A stretch of DNA of 35,807 nucleotides from CAZFQD01 sp964520885. GTDB taxonomy: Bacteria > Bacillota > Clostridia > Oscillospirales > SIG519. Under the pieces are notes generated by a model, which saw only the letters and a program-made list of their open reading frames with translations, had not been told where the DNA came from and ran no database searches. The translations under genes were made by a program, and so were the position numbers. Positions 25,113-33,024 of this stretch are shown here, one piece after another. The stretch spans positions 1-35,807 of the forward strand of contig CAZFQD010000006.1 of NCBI GenBank assembly GCA_964520885.1, in the 5' to 3' direction. Each line of letters opens with the position of its first letter. The first letter of the stretch is position 1.

Positions 25113-25979
25113 ATGTTAAACTTAACCGACATTAAAACAATTAAATCAATACTAAGAAAACATAACTTTCGTTTTTCAAAGTCCTTAGGGCAAAATTTTT
25201 TAACCGATGAAGAAATCCCAATAAGAATTGCAAATAGTGCAAATATTGATGAAAATATAGGAGTAATTGAAATTGGTCCCGGCATTGGAACCTTAACCGC
25301 TCAACTTGCTAAAAAAGCAAAAAAAGTAGTAGCAATTGAAATTGACAAAGCATTATTGCCAATATTAAATGAAACCTTAAATGAATTTAACAATATCAAA
25401 ATAATAAATGATGATTTCTTAAAAATAGATGTTAATAAACTTATTGAGAAAGAATTTTTAGGCTTAGATGTAGTAATATGTGCAAATTTGCCTTATTATA
25501 TTACAACACCAATTATAATGCATATTCTTGAAAACAAAATAAATGCAAAGAGATTAATTTTTATGGTGCAAAAAGAAGTAGCACTTCGCCTTTGCGCAAA
25601 ACCAAATACAAAAGATTATGGTGCTATTACATTAGCAATTAATTATTATACCAATTCAAGTATTTTATTTGATGTTTATAATTCGTCATTTACCCCTGTT
25701 CCAAAAGTAACCTCAACTGTAATTTGCTTAGATATTAGAGAAAAGCCACCTGTAACTGTAATAAACGAAAAATTCTTATTTTCAGTAATTAAGGCATCCT
25801 TTTCGCAAAGACGAAAAACATTTTCAAATGCAATTTGCAATTCATTAGGTATAAAAATTCAAAAGGAAGAAATCTCAACTATATTAAAAAACTTAGAATT
25901 AAATGAAAACATTCGTGGGGAAGTGCTTAGTTTAAAGGAATTTGCATGTATTAGTGATGCTTTATATGAAAATATATAA
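25113..25979 (+). CDS. rsmA: 16S rRNA dimethyladenosine transferase (KsgA)
   Basis: Uses S-adenosylmethionine to dimethylate the two adjacent adenosines near the 3' end of 16S rRNA during 30S maturation. The 288-aa protein has the N-terminal FRFSKSLGQNFLTDE, the SAM loop IEIGPGIGTLTAQL, the acidic VVAIEIDKALLP, the catalytic NLPYY motif in ICANLPYYITTPI, VQKEVALRLCAKP, and the C-terminal helical domain with KASFSQRRKTFSNAI. Start supported by AAGGATGG 4-12 nt upstream. Loss gives kasugamycin resistance in other bacteria. Confidence 0.97.
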   Translation: MLNLTDIKTIKSILRKHNFRFSKSLGQNFLTDEEIPIRIANSANIDENIGVIEIGPGIGTLTAQLAKKAKKVVAIEIDKALLPILNETLNEFNNIKIINDDFLKIDVNKLIEKEFLGLDVVICANLPYYITTPIIMHILENKINAKRLIFMVQKEVALRLCAKPNTKDYGAITLAINYYTNSSILFDVYNSSFTPVPKVTSTVICLDIREKPPVTVINEKFLFSVIKASFSQRRKTFSNAICNSLGIKIQKEEISTILKNLELNENIRGEVLSLKEFACISDALYENI

Positions 25980-26008
25980 TATTTAATTTGAATATTTTAA
26001 TTTTTTAA

Positions 26009-26037
26009 TTGCAAATTATGTTTTTATCGTATATAAT
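26009..26037 (+). promoter_or_regulatory. Promoter of pckG
   Basis: TTGCAA (26009-26014), 17-nt spacer, TATAAT (26032-26037). Predicted start about 26044, giving a leader of about 69 nt. Confidence 0.6.
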
Positions 26038-26053
26038 ATAAATAAGAGAATTT

Positions 26054-26070
26054 TGCACCCTTTGGGTGCA
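26054..26070 (+). promoter_or_regulatory. Short hairpin in the pckG leader
   Basis: TGCACCC, TTT loop, GGGTGCA: a perfect 7-bp stem near the predicted 5' end of the mRNA, followed by a weak TTTAT. It may protect the 5' end or act as a weak attenuator. Confidence 0.45.
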
Positions 26071-26112
26071 TTTATCTATATATTTAAAATAGAAATGAAT
26101 GGAGATTTAATT

Positions 26113-27873
26113 ATGACTACGAACAAAAAGGTGCTTGAATGGATTGACGAGATGTCAAAACTCACTACTCCTGATAATATTGTTTGGGTTGATGGAAGTG
26201 AGCAACAAATTTCAAATTTAAGAGAGCAAGCAAGCATTACAAAAGAAATGGAGCCTTTAGATCAGAAAAAGCTTCCGGGCTGTTATATTCATAGAACGGC
26301 TGTAAATGATGTTGCAAGAGTTGAACATCGAACTTTCATTTGCTCTTCAACAAAAGAGCAAGCAGGACCTAATAATAATTGGATGGAGCCCTCAGAGGCA
26401 TATTCAATGTTGAGCAAATTATTTAGTGGTTCTATGAAGGGCAGAACTATGTATGTCATTCCATATTCTATGGGAGTTGTTGGTTCGCCTTTTGCAAAGA
26501 TTGGAATAGAACTTACTGATTCTATTTATGTAGTTTTAAATATGAATATTATGACAAGAATAGGAAAAAATGTAATTGATTATTTAGGGGATAGTTGCGA
26601 TTTTATTAAATGTCTTCACGGTAAAGCACAAATAGATGAAGAAAATAGATATATTATGCATTTTCCACAAGATAATACTATTTGGAGCGTAAACTCCGGT
26701 TATGGCGGGAATGTTTTATTAGGCAAAAAATGCTTTGCACTTAGAATTGCTTCATACTTAGGCAAAAATGAAGGCTGGATGGCTGAGCATATGCTTATTT
26801 TAGGAATAGAAAATCCTAAGGGCGAAATAAAATATATTGCCGCCGCTTTTCCATCAGCTTGTGGCAAAACAAATCTTGCAATGTTAATTCCACCGGAATT
26901 ATATAAATCAAAAGGTTACAAGGTTTGGTGTGTAGGTGATGATATTGCATGGCTTAGAATTGGCGACGATGGCAGGCTTTGGGCGGCTAATCCTGAATTC
27001 GGTTTTTTTGGTGTTGCACCCGGAACTAATATAAAATCTAACCCAAATGCTTTAGAAACTACTAAGAAAGATACAATATTTACTAATGTTGTTCATAACC
27101 TTGAAGACAATACAGTGTGGTGGGAAGGATTAGATAAAAATCCACCGAAAAATGCTGTTAATTGGAAGGGCGAAAAATGGGATAGCACATCAGGTCAAGT
27201 TGGTGCAAATCCAAATTCAAGATTTACTTCACCTGCAAAAAATTGCCCTTGTATTTCAAGTGAATTTGAAAATCCAAAGGGAGTTCCAATTTCAGCAATA
27301 GTATTTGGTGGAAGAAGAGCAAAAACTGCTCCATTAGTGTATCAATCATTTAATTGGCAACACGGAGTATTTGTAGGTTCTATAATGGCATCAGAAACAA
27401 CTGCCGCCGCTTCAGGCAAAGTTGGAGTTGTGAGAAGAGACCCTATGGCTATGCTACCTTTCTGTGGCTATAATATGGGAGATTATTTTGCTCACTGGTT
27501 AAAAATGGGCAATAAAATTCCAAATCCTCCAAAAATATTTAATGTTAATTGGTTTAGAACAGACGATGATGGTGAATTCATTTGGCCCGGCTTCGGCGAT
27601 AATATGAGAGTTTTAATGTGGATTTTAGACCGTTGTGAAAATAAAGTTGATGCTGTATCAAGTGCAATCGGATTTATTCCTAATGCTAATGATATTAATA
27701 TTGAGGGCTTAAACGATATTTCAGTAGACACAGTTAAAAAATTATTAAATGTTGATATTTCACTTTGGAAAAATGAAGCAACTGGTATAAAAGAATTTTA
27801 TCAAAAGTTTGGCGATACACTTCCAAATGAGTTAAAAGTTGAACTTGAAAATTTAGAAAAAAGGTTAGGTTAA
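26113..27873 (+). CDS. pckG: Phosphoenolpyruvate carboxykinase (GTP)
   Basis: Interconverts oxaloacetate plus GTP with PEP, CO2 and GDP; in anaerobes it can run either way. The 586-aa protein fits the GTP family. Visible motifs: N-terminal NIVWVDGSEQQ, MYVIPYSMGV, the P-loop with reactive Cys FPSACGKTNLAML, the metal site GDDIAWLRIGDDGRL, NPEFGFFGVAPGT, FGGRRAKTAPLVYQSFNW and MASETTAAA. Start at 26113 follows GGAG by 8 nt; the frame is open 20 codons upstream across the leader hairpin but without an SD. A strong terminator follows. Confidence 0.97.
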   Translation: MTTNKKVLEWIDEMSKLTTPDNIVWVDGSEQQISNLREQASITKEMEPLDQKKLPGCYIHRTAVNDVARVEHRTFICSSTKEQAGPNNNWMEPSEAYSMLSKLFSGSMKGRTMYVIPYSMGVVGSPFAKIGIELTDSIYVVLNMNIMTRIGKNVIDYLGDSCDFIKCLHGKAQIDEENRYIMHFPQDNTIWSVNSGYGGNVLLGKKCFALRIASYLGKNEGWMAEHMLILGIENPKGEIKYIAAAFPSACGKTNLAMLIPPELYKSKGYKVWCVGDDIAWLRIGDDGRLWAANPEFGFFGVAPGTNIKSNPNALETTKKDTIFTNVVHNLEDNTVWWEGLDKNPPKNAVNWKGEKWDSTSGQVGANPNSRFTSPAKNCPCISSEFENPKGVPISAIVFGGRRAKTAPLVYQSFNWQHGVFVGSIMASETTAAASGKVGVVRRDPMAMLPFCGYNMGDYFAHWLKMGNKIPNPPKIFNVNWFRTDDDGEFIWPGFGDNMRVLMWILDRCENKVDAVSSAIGFIPNANDINIEGLNDISVDTVKKLLNVDISLWKNEATGIKEFYQKFGDTLPNELKVELENLEKRLG

Positions 27874-27887
27874 AATTAAAACAAAAT

Positions 27888-27918
27888 AAATGCGAGGAAA
27901 AAATCCTCGCATTTTTTT
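27888..27918. terminator. Bidirectional terminator between pckG and the DUF4190 gene
   Basis: An 11-bp AAATGCGAGGA/TCCTCGCATTT stem with an A-rich loop and seven T on the plus side; on the minus side the 3' arm also ends in T. It lies between convergent genes. Confidence 0.88.
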
Positions 27919-27933
27919 ATGAATATCAAGTTT

Positions 27934-28275
27934 TTATTGAGTATATTGACTTAAGTCTCCAAATAAAGCTAAAATTGAAGCAAGTATAGTTAATAGAAGA
28001 ACTGCAAAAGCTAAACCAATTATACCCATAATAATACCAGCTTTTGCAAATCCAATTTTACCTTCCTTATTTGCAAGAACTCCAAAAATAATTGCTAAGA
28101 TTCCACATGGGATGCAAATGTACCAAGCACACGATAATACAATAGATACAATTCCCAAAACCATTGAAGCTATTGCCATACCTTTTTTAGGATGTTGAGT
28201 TGTTGCCATGTCTATCTGAACTACCTGAGGTTCCTGTGGTGTTTGTTCTAAGTTGCTGTTTTCTAAGTTATCCAT
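27934..28275 (-). CDS. Small DUF4190-type membrane protein
   Basis: A 113-aa protein with a 30-residue polar, Gln/Pro-rich N-terminus. Two TM segments follow (about 33-64, MAIASMVLGIVSIVL and onward; about 77-104), linked by a short GVLANKEGKIGFAKA loop. This two-helix pattern with a conserved K-GxAxAG linker is typical of DUF4190. Function unknown. AAGGGGGAT is the SD. It follows the DUF2752 gene by 42 nt on the same strand, and the two families are often adjacent. Confidence 0.75.
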   Translation of the reverse strand: MDNLENSNLEQTPQEPQVVQIDMATTQHPKKGMAIASMVLGIVSIVLSCAWYICIPCGILAIIFGVLANKEGKIGFAKAGIIMGIIGLAFAVLLLTILASILALFGDLSQYTQ

Positions 28276-28317
28276 TATTAATCCCCCTTAAAATATTTAT
28301 ATATTTTATATTTGCTT

Positions 28318-28716
28318 CTAAAAAAAATGAAAAATGGGAAAAATATTTCTAATAATTAAAAAAACAAAAGCCAATATGGCAATTATATAAAGAAATTCTA
28401 ATTTAAAAAATTTATTAAAAAAATCAATTTTTAAAAATACTTTTAGATTAAATAAGACAAATAAAAACAACAAATATGCCAACAAAACAACAATAAAAAA
28501 ATTATACTTTAAAGCTAAAATAATATCTCCAAAGAATAAAGATTGTATAGCTCTTGTTCCACCACAAGATATACATAAAATTCCTAAATATTTATGGTAA
28601 GGACAAGGTGAGAATATATTAAGCAGTTCATTTCTAAAAAAATATATAAAAATACCAATTAAAATAACAATTGCATCAATAAACAATACAAATATTTTAT
28701 TATTAATTTTTTTCAT
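28318..28716 (-). CDS. DUF2752-family membrane protein
   Basis: A 132-aa protein with three or four hydrophobic helices. The DUF2752 signature is clear: CPYHKYLGILCISCGGTRAI, followed by LFFGDIILALKYNF. The four Cys (CP, CxxCG) could bind metal or form disulfides. Role unknown for the family. First gene of a two-gene unit with DUF4190, driven by a consensus promoter. Confidence 0.82.
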   Translation of the reverse strand: MKKINNKIFVLFIDAIVILIGIFIYFFRNELLNIFSPCPYHKYLGILCISCGGTRAIQSLFFGDIILALKYNFFIVVLLAYLLFLFVLFNLKVFLKIDFFNKFFKLEFLYIIAILAFVFLIIRNIFPIFHFF

Positions 28717-28737
28717 ATAATCACCAAATTTATTTGT

Positions 28738-28766
28738 ATTATAGCATTGAATATATTTCTTGTCAA
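28738..28766 (-). promoter_or_regulatory. Consensus promoter for the DUF2752-DUF4190 unit
   Basis: Minus-strand TTGACA (28761-28766), 17-nt spacer, TATAAT (28738-28743), both exact consensus, 21 nt before the start codon. Confidence 0.8.
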
Positions 28767-28835
28767 TAAAAAAGCATTTTGTGTTATTCAGTAAGGTCTA
28801 ATAATAAATAAATAATTAAAATACTTTATTTGCTC

Positions 28836-28864
28836 TTGTATTTTTATTAAAAAAAGTTTAAAAT
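28836..28864 (+). promoter_or_regulatory. Promoter of the pduL-like gene
   Basis: TTGTAT (28836-28841), 17-nt spacer, TAAAAT (28859-28864), 31 nt before the start. A modest match in AT-rich DNA. Confidence 0.45.
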
Positions 28865-28895
28865 AAATTGAAAATAAAAAAATGGAGATGTAAAA

Positions 28896-29471
28896 ATGGC
28901 AAAACAAATAATAATTGAAACTTCGGCAAGGCATATACATATTAGTGATCAACATCTAAATGAATTGTTTGGGCAAGGATATATTCTTACAAATATTAAG
29001 AATCTATCTCAACCGGGTCAATTTGCATGTGAAGAAAAGGTTACTGTTATAGGACCAAAAAATAAAATGAATGTAACTATTTTAGGACCGGTTAGAAAAA
29101 ATACTCAAGTTGAATTATCAATGACCGATGCAAGAATATTGGGAATTTCTGCTCCTGTCCGAGAATCGGGCGATATTGCCAATAGTGCATCAGTTACTAT
29201 AAGTGGACCAAAGGGTTCAGTAGTCATTTCAGAGGGGGTAATAATTGCAAAAAGGCATATTCATTTAACCCCTAAAGAAGCAATAGAATTCTCAGTAAGT
29301 GATAAACAAATAGTTTTTGTTAGAGTTAATACAGGAGAGAGAACAATTGTTTTTGGCGATGTTGTTGTTAGAGTTAGTAGTGAGTTTTCAGCCGTAATGC
29401 ATATAGATACTGATGAAGCAAATGCCGGCGGTATAAAAGGAATAGTTTATGGTGAAATAGTAGAAATATAA
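28896..29471 (+). CDS. pduL: PduL-type phosphotransacylase
   Basis: Transfers an acyl group between CoA and phosphate (acetyl or propionyl), with two zinc ions. The 191-aa protein has the paired beta-barrel layout and both His motifs, ARHIHIS near the start and KRHIHLTPKEA in the middle, plus LGISAPVRESGDIANSA and the C-terminal HIDTDEANAGGIKGIV. It starts directly with MAKQIIIETSARHIH and so lacks the N-terminal peptide that targets microcompartment PduL. No shell or diol-dehydratase genes are in the window. A cytosolic acetate-forming role is likely. SD ATGGAGATG. Confidence 0.92.
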   Translation: MAKQIIIETSARHIHISDQHLNELFGQGYILTNIKNLSQPGQFACEEKVTVIGPKNKMNVTILGPVRKNTQVELSMTDARILGISAPVRESGDIANSASVTISGPKGSVVISEGVIIAKRHIHLTPKEAIEFSVSDKQIVFVRVNTGERTIVFGDVVVRVSSEFSAVMHIDTDEANAGGIKGIVYGEIVEI

Positions 29472-29513
29472 TAGTAACGGTATAAAGTGAAAAAAATGAG
29501 GTGACGTGTTAAA

Positions 29514-30473
29514 ATGCTTCCAATTTTGCATATTGTATCCCCATGTTATAATGAGCAAGAGGTTTTACCTGAAATTGGCAAAAGAATTTTTGCATTGCTT
29601 ACAAATATGATTAATGAAGGTCAAATTGATGAAAACAGCAAAATAGTGTTAGTTGATGATGGTAGCAAAGATAATACATGGAACGAAATATCAAAATTAT
29701 CCGAAAATAGCGATAAATTTATTGGTTTGAAATTATCACGAAATTGCGGACATCAAAATGCTTTATTAGCAGGACTAATGTATTCAAAAAATAAGGCTGA
29801 TTGTGTAATATCAATTGATGCAGATTTGCAGGATGATATTAATGTAATTCCTGAGTTTGTCAAGAAATTTACTGAAGGCTGTGATGTTGTATATGGAGTT
29901 CGCAAAAAAAGAGATAAAGATACTCTGTTCAAAAGAGCAACAGCACAAGGCTTTTATAAATTTATGAATAAAATGGGAGTTAAAGTGGTTTATAATCATG
30001 CTGATTATAGACTAATGAGTAGGAGAGCATTAGAAGGGTTAGAGCAATATAAAGAGGTTAATTTATTTTTGCGAGGAATTGTTCCATTAATTGGTTATAA
30101 ATCAGATTTCGTTTATTATGATAGAAACGAAAGGTTTGCAGGAGAATCAAAATACCCTCTTAAAAAAATGTTTGCACTTGCTTGGGATGGAATAACTTCA
30201 TTTAGCACAAAACCCATTAGATTTGTTTGGTTATCGGGCATATTGATATTTTTAATTAGTATTCTTATTTCTATTTATGCTTTGATTAGTAAGTTTTTAG
30301 GGGTTTCAGTTAGTGGATGGACATCTATATTGATTTCAGTTTGGGCTTTAGGTGGTATTCAACTTTTTTCAATTGGGTTAATAGGGGAATACATAGGAAA
30401 AGTTTATAAGGAATCAAAAGCAAGACCAAAATATCATATTGAAGAAATAAGTGATCAAGACAAAAATGTTTAG
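29514..30473 (+). CDS. GT2 glycosyltransferase, DPM1/GtrB type
   Basis: A 319-aa membrane glycosyltransferase that probably moves a sugar from a nucleotide sugar to a polyprenyl phosphate. The GT-A domain (1-225) has VSPCYNEQEVLPEI, VDDGSKDNTW, LKLSRNCGHQNALLAGL, the metal motif SIDADLQDD, and VYGVRKKRDKD. YDRNERFAGESKYPLKKM precedes two TM helices (about 236-258 and 270-295). The fold matches GtrB, YkoT and CsbB. Sugar unknown. SD GAGGTGA. The rnhA frame opens directly at its stop codon, so the genes are likely co-transcribed. Confidence 0.9.
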   Translation: MLPILHIVSPCYNEQEVLPEIGKRIFALLTNMINEGQIDENSKIVLVDDGSKDNTWNEISKLSENSDKFIGLKLSRNCGHQNALLAGLMYSKNKADCVISIDADLQDDINVIPEFVKKFTEGCDVVYGVRKKRDKDTLFKRATAQGFYKFMNKMGVKVVYNHADYRLMSRRALEGLEQYKEVNLFLRGIVPLIGYKSDFVYYDRNERFAGESKYPLKKMFALAWDGITSFSTKPIRFVWLSGILIFLISILISIYALISKFLGVSVSGWTSILISVWALGGIQLFSIGLIGEYIGKVYKESKARPKYHIEEISDQDKNV

Positions 30474-30491
30474 ATGATTTTGGAGGCAAAT

Positions 30492-30926
30492 TTGAAAAAA
30501 ATTGATATTTACACCGATGGTGCTTGTTCTGGTAATCCTGGGGCAGGTGGCTGGGCAGCTATTCTTGAATATAATGAAAATCAAAAAGAAATTAGTGGTG
30601 GTGAAATAAACACAACTAATAATCGTATGGAATTAACGGCAGTTATAAAAGCCCTGTCTATTTTAAAAGAGCCATGCGAAGTTTCAATTTATAGTGATAG
30701 TAAATATTTAATTGATTCAATTCAAAAGGGTTGGGTTGAAAAATGGAAAGCAAAAGATTGGAAAAGAGATGGAAATAAATTGGCATTAAATACCGACTTA
30801 TGGGAAAAAATATTAAAACTATTAGAAAAACACAAAGTTGATTTTATTTGGGTAAAAGGACATAACCAAAATCCCAAAAATGAAAGATGCGACAAGTTGG
30901 CAGTTGAAGCATCAAAGAATATTTAG
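30492..30926 (+). CDS. rnhA: Ribonuclease HI
   Basis: Cleaves the RNA strand of RNA-DNA hybrids. Starting at the TTG at 30492 gives 144 aa, matching the family, with GGAGG 5 nt upstream; the in-frame ATG at 30474 would place that SD inside the coding sequence. The four catalytic acids are in IYTDGACSGNPGAGGW, TNNRMELTAV, IYSDSKYLIDS and NPKNERCDKLA. The basic helix segment WVEKWKAKDWKRDGNK and HNQNP are also typical. A terminator hairpin follows. Confidence 0.95.
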   Translation: MKKIDIYTDGACSGNPGAGGWAAILEYNENQKEISGGEINTTNNRMELTAVIKALSILKEPCEVSIYSDSKYLIDSIQKGWVEKWKAKDWKRDGNKLALNTDLWEKILKLLEKHKVDFIWVKGHNQNPKNERCDKLAVEASKNI

Positions 30927-30980
30927 GAGAATTAGTTTGAAAGAAATAAGCAGCACATTGGGTCGTTGTCGGTAAAACCC

Positions 30981-31023
30981 CAACCGTTTGCATATTTAAC
31001 ATATGCGGCACGGCTGTTTTTTT
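30981..31023 (+). terminator. Terminator-like hairpin between rnhA and iscS
   Basis: CAACCGT pairs with ACGGCTG (one mismatch), a small internal loop follows, then GCATAT/ATATGC closes a TTAAC loop. Seven T follow at 31017-31023. It looks like a genuine intrinsic terminator in front of iscS. The 5' arm overlaps an alternative helix TTGGG (30958-30962) with CCCAA (30979-30983), so regulated readthrough is possible. Confidence 0.7.
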
Positions 31024-31046
31024 ACCTTCCGCCTACCACTGCACTA

Positions 31047-31083
31047 CTTCTTTCCTCCAAACTTTGTGCCTCAATGAAAGGGG
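31047..31083 (+). promoter_or_regulatory. Possible SD-sequestering helix before iscS
   Basis: CTTCTTTC (31047-31054) can pair along all eight bases (two G-U) with GAAAGGGG (31076-31083), which contains the iscS ribosome site. The loop is about 21 nt. This would hide the SD and reduce translation. Confidence 0.4.
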
Positions 31084-31096
31084 AATGGAACTTATA

Positions 31097-32278
31097 ATGG
31101 ACAAAATAATATATGTAGATAATGCAGCAACAACCGAACTTGATAGTGAAATATTTGAAAAAATGCTTCCATATATGACACAGAATTACGGTAATCCTTC
31201 CAGTATTCATAAAATGGGCAGAATTGCTAAGGAAGCTGTTGAAAATGCACGAATTAAGGTTGCAAAAGCAATAAATTGTCAACCTTCTGAGATATATTTT
31301 ACAGGTGGCGGTAGCGAGGCCGATACATGGGCTATTTTTGGGTTAGCACAGGCGAGAAAGTCAAAAGGAAAGCATATTATAACTTTAGCTATTGAACATC
31401 ACGCAGTATTGCATAGTGTTGAAGCATTAGCAAAAATAGGTTTTGAGGTTACTTATTTAAAAGTTGATAATAAAGGTTTAATTGACATTGAAGAATTAAA
31501 AAAGGCTATTAGACAAGATACTATTTTAATTACAATAATTTATGCAAATAATGAAATTGGAACCATTCAACCCATTGAGCAAATAGGTAAAATTGCAAAA
31601 GAAAAAGGAATAATTTTTCACACTGATGCCGTTCAGGCGATTGGCAATATTGAAGTTGATGTTAAAAAGCAAAATATTGATATGTTATCATTAGCCGCTC
31701 ATAAGTTTTATGGTCCAAAGGGTGTTGGAGCATTATATATAAAAAAAGGAATAGCAATTCAAAACTTAATTTACGGTGGGGGACAGGAAAAGAAAAAAAG
31801 AGCAGGAACTGAAAATGTTGCCTCAATTGTGGGGTTAGGATTTGCAATTGAAAAAGCAGTTAGTAATTTAGAAAAAAATTCAATATTCGTAAAAGAATTA
31901 AGAGATAAATTAATTAATGGTGTTTTATCCGCAATTCCATTCACAAGATTAAACGGAGATTTAGAAAAAAGGCTACCCGGAAATGCTAATTTTTCATTAG
32001 AGTATATTGAAGGCGAAGCAATTCTATTAATGCTTGATTTAAAAGGTATTTGTGCATCATCTGGCTCTGCTTGCACATCAGGTTCTCTTGACCCATCGCA
32101 TGTATTGTTAGCAATCGGTTTATCTCACGATGTTGCTCATGGGTCTTTAAGAATTACATTAGGGCACAACAATACGATACAAGAAATAGATTATATTTTA
32201 AATGAATTGCCATTAATTGCCCATAAATTAAGGAAAATGTCTCCGCTTTGGGAGAAAGTTGAAAATAAAGGAGAATAA
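31097..32278 (+). CDS. iscS: Cysteine desulfurase
   Basis: PLP enzyme that takes sulfur from L-cysteine for Fe-S cluster assembly. At 393 aa it fits the NifS/IscS group. Motifs: YVDNAATTELD, NPSSIHKMGR, IEHHAVLHSVEAL, FHTDAVQAIGNIEVD, the PLP Lys in SLAAHKFYGPKGVG (Lys203) and the persulfide Cys in SSGSACTSGSLDPSHVL (Cys326). I start at ATG 31097; the in-frame ATG at 31085 abuts the AAAGGGGA SD. iscU follows after 5 nt. No iscR-like gene is upstream; a structured leader is there instead. Confidence 0.97.
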   Translation: MDKIIYVDNAATTELDSEIFEKMLPYMTQNYGNPSSIHKMGRIAKEAVENARIKVAKAINCQPSEIYFTGGGSEADTWAIFGLAQARKSKGKHIITLAIEHHAVLHSVEALAKIGFEVTYLKVDNKGLIDIEELKKAIRQDTILITIIYANNEIGTIQPIEQIGKIAKEKGIIFHTDAVQAIGNIEVDVKKQNIDMLSLAAHKFYGPKGVGALYIKKGIAIQNLIYGGGQEKKKRAGTENVASIVGLGFAIEKAVSNLEKNSIFVKELRDKLINGVLSAIPFTRLNGDLEKRLPGNANFSLEYIEGEAILLMLDLKGICASSGSACTSGSLDPSHVLLAIGLSHDVAHGSLRITLGHNNTIQEIDYILNELPLIAHKLRKMSPLWEKVENKGE

Positions 32279-32283
32279 AAAAT

Positions 32284-32715
32284 ATGTATACAGATAAAGT
32301 AATGGAGCATTTTATTAATCCTCGCAATGTTGGAGAAATTACTGATGCTAACGCAATTGGTGAGGTTGGAAATGCAAAGTGTGGCGATATTATGAAAATT
32401 TATATGAAAATAAATAATGATATAATTGAAGATATAAAGTTTAAAACCTTTGGATGTGGAGCCGCAGTAGCTACTTCATCTATGGCTACTGAATTAGTTA
32501 AAGGCAAATCAATTCAAGAAGCCCTTCAACTTACAAATAGTGCAGTAGTGGAAGCATTGGAAGGATTGCCACCAGCAAAAATACATTGTTCTGTGCTTGC
32601 TGAAGAAGCTGTAAAAGCTGCAATTGCTGATTATTACAAAAGGCAGGGAATTGACCCTGTTCCAATTGTAGGTTGCAGTGGATGTTGCGACAGTTGTGCC
32701 GGACATGCTGAATAA
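32284..32715 (+). CDS. iscU: Fe-S cluster scaffold protein, IscU/NifU N-terminal type
   Basis: A 143-aa scaffold on which new Fe-S clusters form, receiving sulfur from IscS encoded just before. The cluster ligands are present: Cys33 and Asp35 in AKCGDIMKI, Cys58 in TFGCGAAVATSS, Cys102 in AKIHCSVLAEEAV. The Asp35 marks it as IscU-like. The C-terminus carries an extra CSGCCDSCAGH motif (Cys131, 134, 135, 138), a Cys-rich tail beyond the core fold. SD GGAG is in the end of iscS. Confidence 0.95.
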   Translation: MYTDKVMEHFINPRNVGEITDANAIGEVGNAKCGDIMKIYMKINNDIIEDIKFKTFGCGAAVATSSMATELVKGKSIQEALQLTNSAVVEALEGLPPAKIHCSVLAEEAVKAAIADYYKRQGIDPVPIVGCSGCCDSCAGHAE

Positions 32716-32730
32716 CTAAAATATAATAAA

Positions 32731-32760
32731 AATGGGCTGGTAATAAAAAACCAGCCCATT
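32731..32760. terminator. Bidirectional hairpin after iscU
   Basis: AATGGGCTGG with CCAGCCCATT plus one more A-T pair and an A-rich loop. On the minus strand it is followed by a T-rich stretch, so it ends the small Cys-rich gene, whose stop overlaps the stem; on the plus strand the T-tract is weak. Confidence 0.7.
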
Positions 32761-32971
32761 ATTCTATACTAAAATCTTTTTGCTTAAATTCTTGCTTTTC
32801 TAATTTTTTCATTGGTGGAATTCTTTTCAAGGGGTCATAAATAAAACGTCTACAATAATAAGAAGCAGTAACAACTCCTCGTTTTTTACAAATAACATAT
32901 TTGTTGTTTTGCATTAAAACACCTTTTTCACAATAACAACACATTGGCTCAATATTTTTTGAAAAAATCAT
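32759..32971 (-). CDS. Small Cys-rich conserved hypothetical protein
   Basis: A 70-aa protein with MCCYCEKG near the start, then YVICKKRGVVTASYYCRRF and YDPLKRIPPM. The Cys spacing (CCxxC, then single Cys at about 28 and 40) suggests a small zinc-binding fold. The KKRGVV...CRxFxYDPLKRxP pattern resembles short conserved hypothetical proteins of Clostridia. TGGTGG lies 4 nt before the ATG. It lies 53 nt after murC on the same strand and may be co-transcribed. Function not known. Confidence 0.75.
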   Translation of the reverse strand: MIFSKNIEPMCCYCEKGVLMQNNKYVICKKRGVVTASYYCRRFIYDPLKRIPPMKKLEKQEFKQKDFSIE

Positions 32972-33024
32972 TTATCCACCAACTTATAACCTTATTTAAT
33001 AAAATTATACATCAACAATTACAA

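Noticed and set aside
30955..31045. Resemblance to a ZTP (pfl) riboswitch: GGGTCGT at the 5' side and CCGCCT at the 3' side.
   Set aside because: The matching ACGACCC-type strand that should close the first helix is absent, and the gene downstream is not a folate or purine gene.
30930..31080. Fragments similar to RNase P RNA (GGTAAAACCCCAACC on plus, GGAGGAAAG on minus) or SRP RNA (CGGAAGG...CAGCC on minus).
   Set aside because: The matches are on opposite strands or lack the flanking helices, and the interval is too short for RNase P RNA.
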